Assembly: GCF_006171285.1 (NCBI RefSeq)
Contig: NZ_CP040889.1
Span: forward strand, 4,154,001-4,218,000
Origin: Leclercia adecarboxylata
GTDB taxonomy: Bacteria; Pseudomonadota; Gammaproteobacteria; Enterobacterales; Enterobacteriaceae
DNA length: 64,000 nucleotides
Direction: 5' to 3'
Below the pieces are notes generated by a model. The model searched no databases and had not been told where the DNA came from. It saw nothing but the letters and a program-made list of their open reading frames with translations. How positions within the stretch are numbered: the first letter of the stretch is position 1; each line of letters begins with the position of its first letter. Below, one piece after another: positions 61,808 to 64,000 of this stretch. The translations under genes were made by a program, and so were the position numbers.

Positions 61808-62134
61808 ATGCTTACTAAAGAGCAGGTGAAGCATCACTGCAATATCGAACAGGACTTCACGGAAGACGACGCCTGGATCGATACGGGCATAAAAGCTGCG
61901 GAACGCTACGTTGAAAAATGGACCCGCCGTCGGCTTTATGAAAAAGCTGATGATCCGCTTTTTATGGCCGATCCCGACGCGCTGCTTTATGGCGAGGATG
62001 TTGAAATGGCTATGTTGATGCTGATTGCCCACTGGTACACCAACCGTGAAACGGTCAGCACCGGCAGCACGACATCTGCGCTGGCTTTCTCTACTGAAGC
62101 ACTCCTTCAGCCCTACCGGATTTATGGCCTATGA
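61808..62134 (+). CDS. Head-tail connector protein (gp6-like)
   Basis: 108 residues, helical adaptor of the HK97 gp6 family (MLTKEQVKHHCNIEQDFTEDDAWI, AAERYVEKWTRRRL, AMLMLIAHWYTNRET). It forms the ring under the portal. Overlaps the next gene by four bases. Confidence 0.9.
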   Translation: MLTKEQVKHHCNIEQDFTEDDAWIDTGIKAAERYVEKWTRRRLYEKADDPLFMADPDALLYGEDVEMAMLMLIAHWYTNRETVSTGSTTSALAFSTEALLQPYRIYGL

Positions 62135-62472
62135 AAGCGGGACGTCTGCGGCACAGGGTAATCCTTCAGAAACCGGCAACCGGGCGATTACCGTCCGGAC
62201 AGCCTGCAACCGGCTGGGTGGATGTTGCTTCGGTTCGGGCAGAAGTCGCGGATGTATCGGGCCGGGAGATGATGGACGGCGGCGCAGAGTTGAGCAGCAC
62301 CACAACCCGGATCTGGATGCGTCGTTATCCAGGCATTCCCGTAACCACGGGATGGCGAGCCGTTCATCTGCCGCCAACCGGAGGCGGTGAGATATATGAC
62401 ATCAAGTCGGCTATCTCAGCAGAGAACGGCACCAGGCTCGAATTGCTTTGCGAGAAGGGGGTGAAACAGTGA
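62131..62472 (+). CDS. Head closure protein (SPP1 gp16 family)
   Basis: 113 residues of beta-barrel type (MKAGRLRHRVILQKP, WVDVASVRAEVADVSGREMMDGGAE, YDIKSAISAENGTRLELLC). It closes the connector after packaging. Confidence 0.9.
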   Translation: MKAGRLRHRVILQKPATGRLPSGQPATGWVDVASVRAEVADVSGREMMDGGAELSSTTTRIWMRRYPGIPVTTGWRAVHLPPTGGGEIYDIKSAISAENGTRLELLCEKGVKQ

Positions 62473-62918
62473 TTTCAACGAGTCTTGATTTTTCCGGTCT
62501 GGCCGATATCGCGAAGGATCTGGAGACGCTCAGCAGGGCTGAAAATAATAAGGTTCTGCGCGATGCCACACGTGCTGGTGCAGAAGTTCTGCGACAGGAG
62601 GTAGAAGATCGTGCGCCCGTCCTTACCGGGAAACTGAAAAAAAACGTGGTGGTGGTGACCAAAAAGGGTCGCCGCCGCGGCGAAATCGCTTCCGGCGTGC
62701 ATATCCGGGGCGTTAACCCGGACACCGGCAACAGCGACAACAAAATGAAGGCCAGCAATCCGCGCAACGCTTTTTACTGGCGCTTCGTTGAGCTCGGTAC
62801 ATCGAATATGCCTGCGCACCCCTTTGTTCGTCCTGCGTTTGACGCCCGGCAGGAAGAGGCTACGCAGGCAGCGCTGGCCCGCATGAATCAGGCCATTGAT
62901 GAGGTGCTGGCGAAATGA
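62469..62918 (+). CDS. Tail completion protein, HK97 gp10 family
   Basis: 149 residues: ISTSLDFSGLADIAKDLETLS, VEDRAPVLTGKLKKNVVV and FVELGTSNMPAHPFVRPA are the gp10-family hallmarks. The start is GTG at 62469, overlapping the previous stop (GTGA), with GAAGGGG upstream; the longer frame from 62448 lies inside the neighbour and lacks a site. Confidence 0.9.
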   Translation: MISTSLDFSGLADIAKDLETLSRAENNKVLRDATRAGAEVLRQEVEDRAPVLTGKLKKNVVVVTKKGRRRGEIASGVHIRGVNPDTGNSDNKMKASNPRNAFYWRFVELGTSNMPAHPFVRPAFDARQEEATQAALARMNQAIDEVLAK

Positions 62919-63244
62919 CAGAGGCTGACATTTATCAGCGGCTCAGAGCGCTGGCAGGCGGAAATGTTTTTCCGTACGTTACGCCGCAGGGTACCACGGC
63001 GCCGTGGGTGATTTATCTGCTCCCGGGTTCAGTCAGCGAGGATGTTTTCTGCGGTCCGGCAGAAACAGCAAGCACGGTTCAGGTTGATGCCTGGGCCTCG
63101 TCGATTGATGATGCCCGGGCGCTACGTGATCAGGTTAAAGCGGCTCTGGCCGATCTGCATCCTGTCGGACTAAACGAGATTAACGACTACGAGCCGGATA
63201 CCGGGCTTTACCGGGCCACGCTTGAAGTTCAGATCTGGCAATAA
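62915..63244 (+). CDS. Tail terminator/completion protein, DUF3168 family
   Basis: 109 residues. DUF3168 pattern: DIYQRLRALAGGNVFPYVTPQGTTAPWVIY, STVQVDAWASSIDDARALRDQV and the end YRATLEVQIWQ. Caps the tail tube before head joining. Confidence 0.88.
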   Translation: MTEADIYQRLRALAGGNVFPYVTPQGTTAPWVIYLLPGSVSEDVFCGPAETASTVQVDAWASSIDDARALRDQVKAALADLHPVGLNEINDYEPDTGLYRATLEVQIWQ

Positions 63245-63264
63245 ATCATCATCACATTAACTCT

Positions 63265-63288
63265 GCCGCCTCCAGGCGGCTTTTTTAT
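63265..63288 (+). terminator. Terminator before the tail tube gene
   Basis: GCCGCC-TCCA-GGCGGC followed by TTTTTTAT. In the late operon it would need Q-modified polymerase or act as a processing site. Confidence 0.8.
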
Positions 63289-63302
63289 ATCCGGAGATCA
63301 CT

Positions 63303-63758
63303 ATGTCCTCTAAGTATGAAAAAACGCAGGGTACGAAAATTAACATTTCGGAAAATCCTGCAACCGAACCAAACCCCACTGGCGCCACCTGGCAATCCAT
63401 CAACTGCTCGACCAAGGAGCTTAGCTACACCGGTGGGCAAAAGTCAGACATCGACACCACCACGCTATGTTCCACCGAGCAGGAAATGACAAACGGCCTG
63501 GCCGCGCCAGGTGAAATGACGGTTTCCGGGAACTGGTCTGCTGATGAAGAGGGGCAGAACACATTACGCACCGCTTACGACACTGATGCGTTGCACGCTT
63601 TTCAGGTGATCTTCCCATCCGGCAACGGTTATGCATTCCTGGCTGAAGTTCGTCAGAACAGCTGGAGCCTGGGCACTGCCGGGGTGGTGACCGCATCGTT
63701 TACGCTGCGCATCAAAGGTAAGCCCGTCCCGATCGTTCCGGCACCTTCTGCAGGCTAA
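63303..63758 (+). CDS. Major tail tube protein
   Basis: 151 residues, phage tail tube family: TWQSINCSTKELSYTGGQKSDIDTTTLCSTEQEM, MTVSGNWSADEEGQNTLRTAYD and the beta-rich end. It polymerises around the tape measure to form the long non-contractile (siphovirus) tail. Confidence 0.9.
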   Translation: MSSKYEKTQGTKINISENPATEPNPTGATWQSINCSTKELSYTGGQKSDIDTTTLCSTEQEMTNGLAAPGEMTVSGNWSADEEGQNTLRTAYDTDALHAFQVIFPSGNGYAFLAEVRQNSWSLGTAGVVTASFTLRIKGKPVPIVPAPSAG

Positions 63759-63808
63759 TAACAGCGGCGAAAGCCGCTATTCCTGATTACAAACTGAGAA
63801 AAAATGAA

Positions 63809-64000
63809 ATGGGAAAACAGGTTTCACAGAGTTCACTTCGCTCGCTCGCGTTGGCACCTATGGCAGGCTTTCGCACAAAAATCGTCACCGTTCCGGAGTG
63901 GGAAAACGCCAGGGTAAAACTGCGTGAGCCATCAGCGCAGGCCTGGCTTGAATGGCAGCAGGTGCTTAATCCGATGCAGGGAGAAAGCGAGCCAGAAAAT
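63809..64000 (+). CDS. Tail assembly chaperone (3' end outside window)
   Basis: 64 codons to the right edge. It resembles the lambda gpG/HK97 gp13 tail assembly chaperone by position and content (Trp/Glu/Gln-rich: VTVPEWENARVKLREPS, AWLEWQQVL). In this family a programmed -1 frameshift near the 3' end produces a longer G-T fusion; the slippery site would lie beyond the window. Confidence 0.7.
   Translation, partial: MGKQVSQSSLRSLALAPMAGFRTKIVTVPEWENARVKLREPSAQAWLEWQQVLNPMQGESEPEN

Overview
The window is a chromosomal segment of a member of the Enterobacteriaceae. The host half (about 1-34,100) keeps the gene order of the E. coli/Salmonella region running from mepH, grxD and rnt through the nem, sly, pdx, rsx and add loci to malY-malX, with protein lengths nearly identical to E. 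coli. Three differences point to a relative such as Enterobacter, Lelliottia or Leclercia. There is no lhr between rnt and grxD. An EptA-type phosphoethanolamine transferase sits between nemR and ydhL. A membrane GGDEF diguanylate cyclase sits between slyA and slyB. The genus is inference; I could not search a database.

Host layout: mepH (runs off the left edge), grxD, rnt, gloA, the nemRA operon with a NemR operator, eptA-like, ydhL, ydhF, sodC, the ydhIJK efflux operon (ydhJ is interrupted by an in-frame amber codon), slyA with its 12-bp operator, the diguanylate cyclase, slyB, anmK, mliC, pdxH, tyrS, pdxY, a REP pair, gstA, dtpA, the rsxABCDGE-nth operon, ydgK, cnu, a blr homologue, ydgJ, add, malY and a 5'-truncated malX.

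From about 34,100 to the right edge lies a lambdoid prophage with HK97-type head genes, inserted into the 5' part of malX. Order: int and xis; a long leftward early operon (DUF551, DUF4222, a C5-methyltransferase-like protein, a frameshifted TraR/DksA finger, DUF4406, an MT-A70 methylase, a protein with three SANT-like repeats, Gp157, RecT and many small proteins); PL with two operators; a rightward small gene; the immunity operon cI - HipA-like kinase - DUF3037; OR with three operators; cro (YdaS-like) and ydaT; replication genes with iterons inside the O-like gene; a DnaB-type helicase; nin genes; antiterminator Q; a late promoter/terminator; tRNA-Arg(UCU); two holin-like proteins, a peptidase endolysin and nested Rz/Rz1; rha behind a structured leader; an HNH protein and a homing endonuclease; then terminases, portal, protease, capsid, connectors and tail tube, and a tail chaperone cut by the right edge.

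The prophage carries a complete immunity switch. PRM is positioned so that the cI message should be leaderless, and the spacing of operators and promoters closely follows lambda. Directly downstream of cI, in the position lambda uses for rexAB, are two co-translated genes: a HipA-like kinase and a DUF3037 protein. This lysogen-expressed pair, closed by two tandem terminators, is the best candidate for an undescribed exclusion or defence system here. Other points of note are the malX integration site, two broken genes with visible lesions (ydhJ amber, TraR 11-bp duplication), and several compact regulatory structures.
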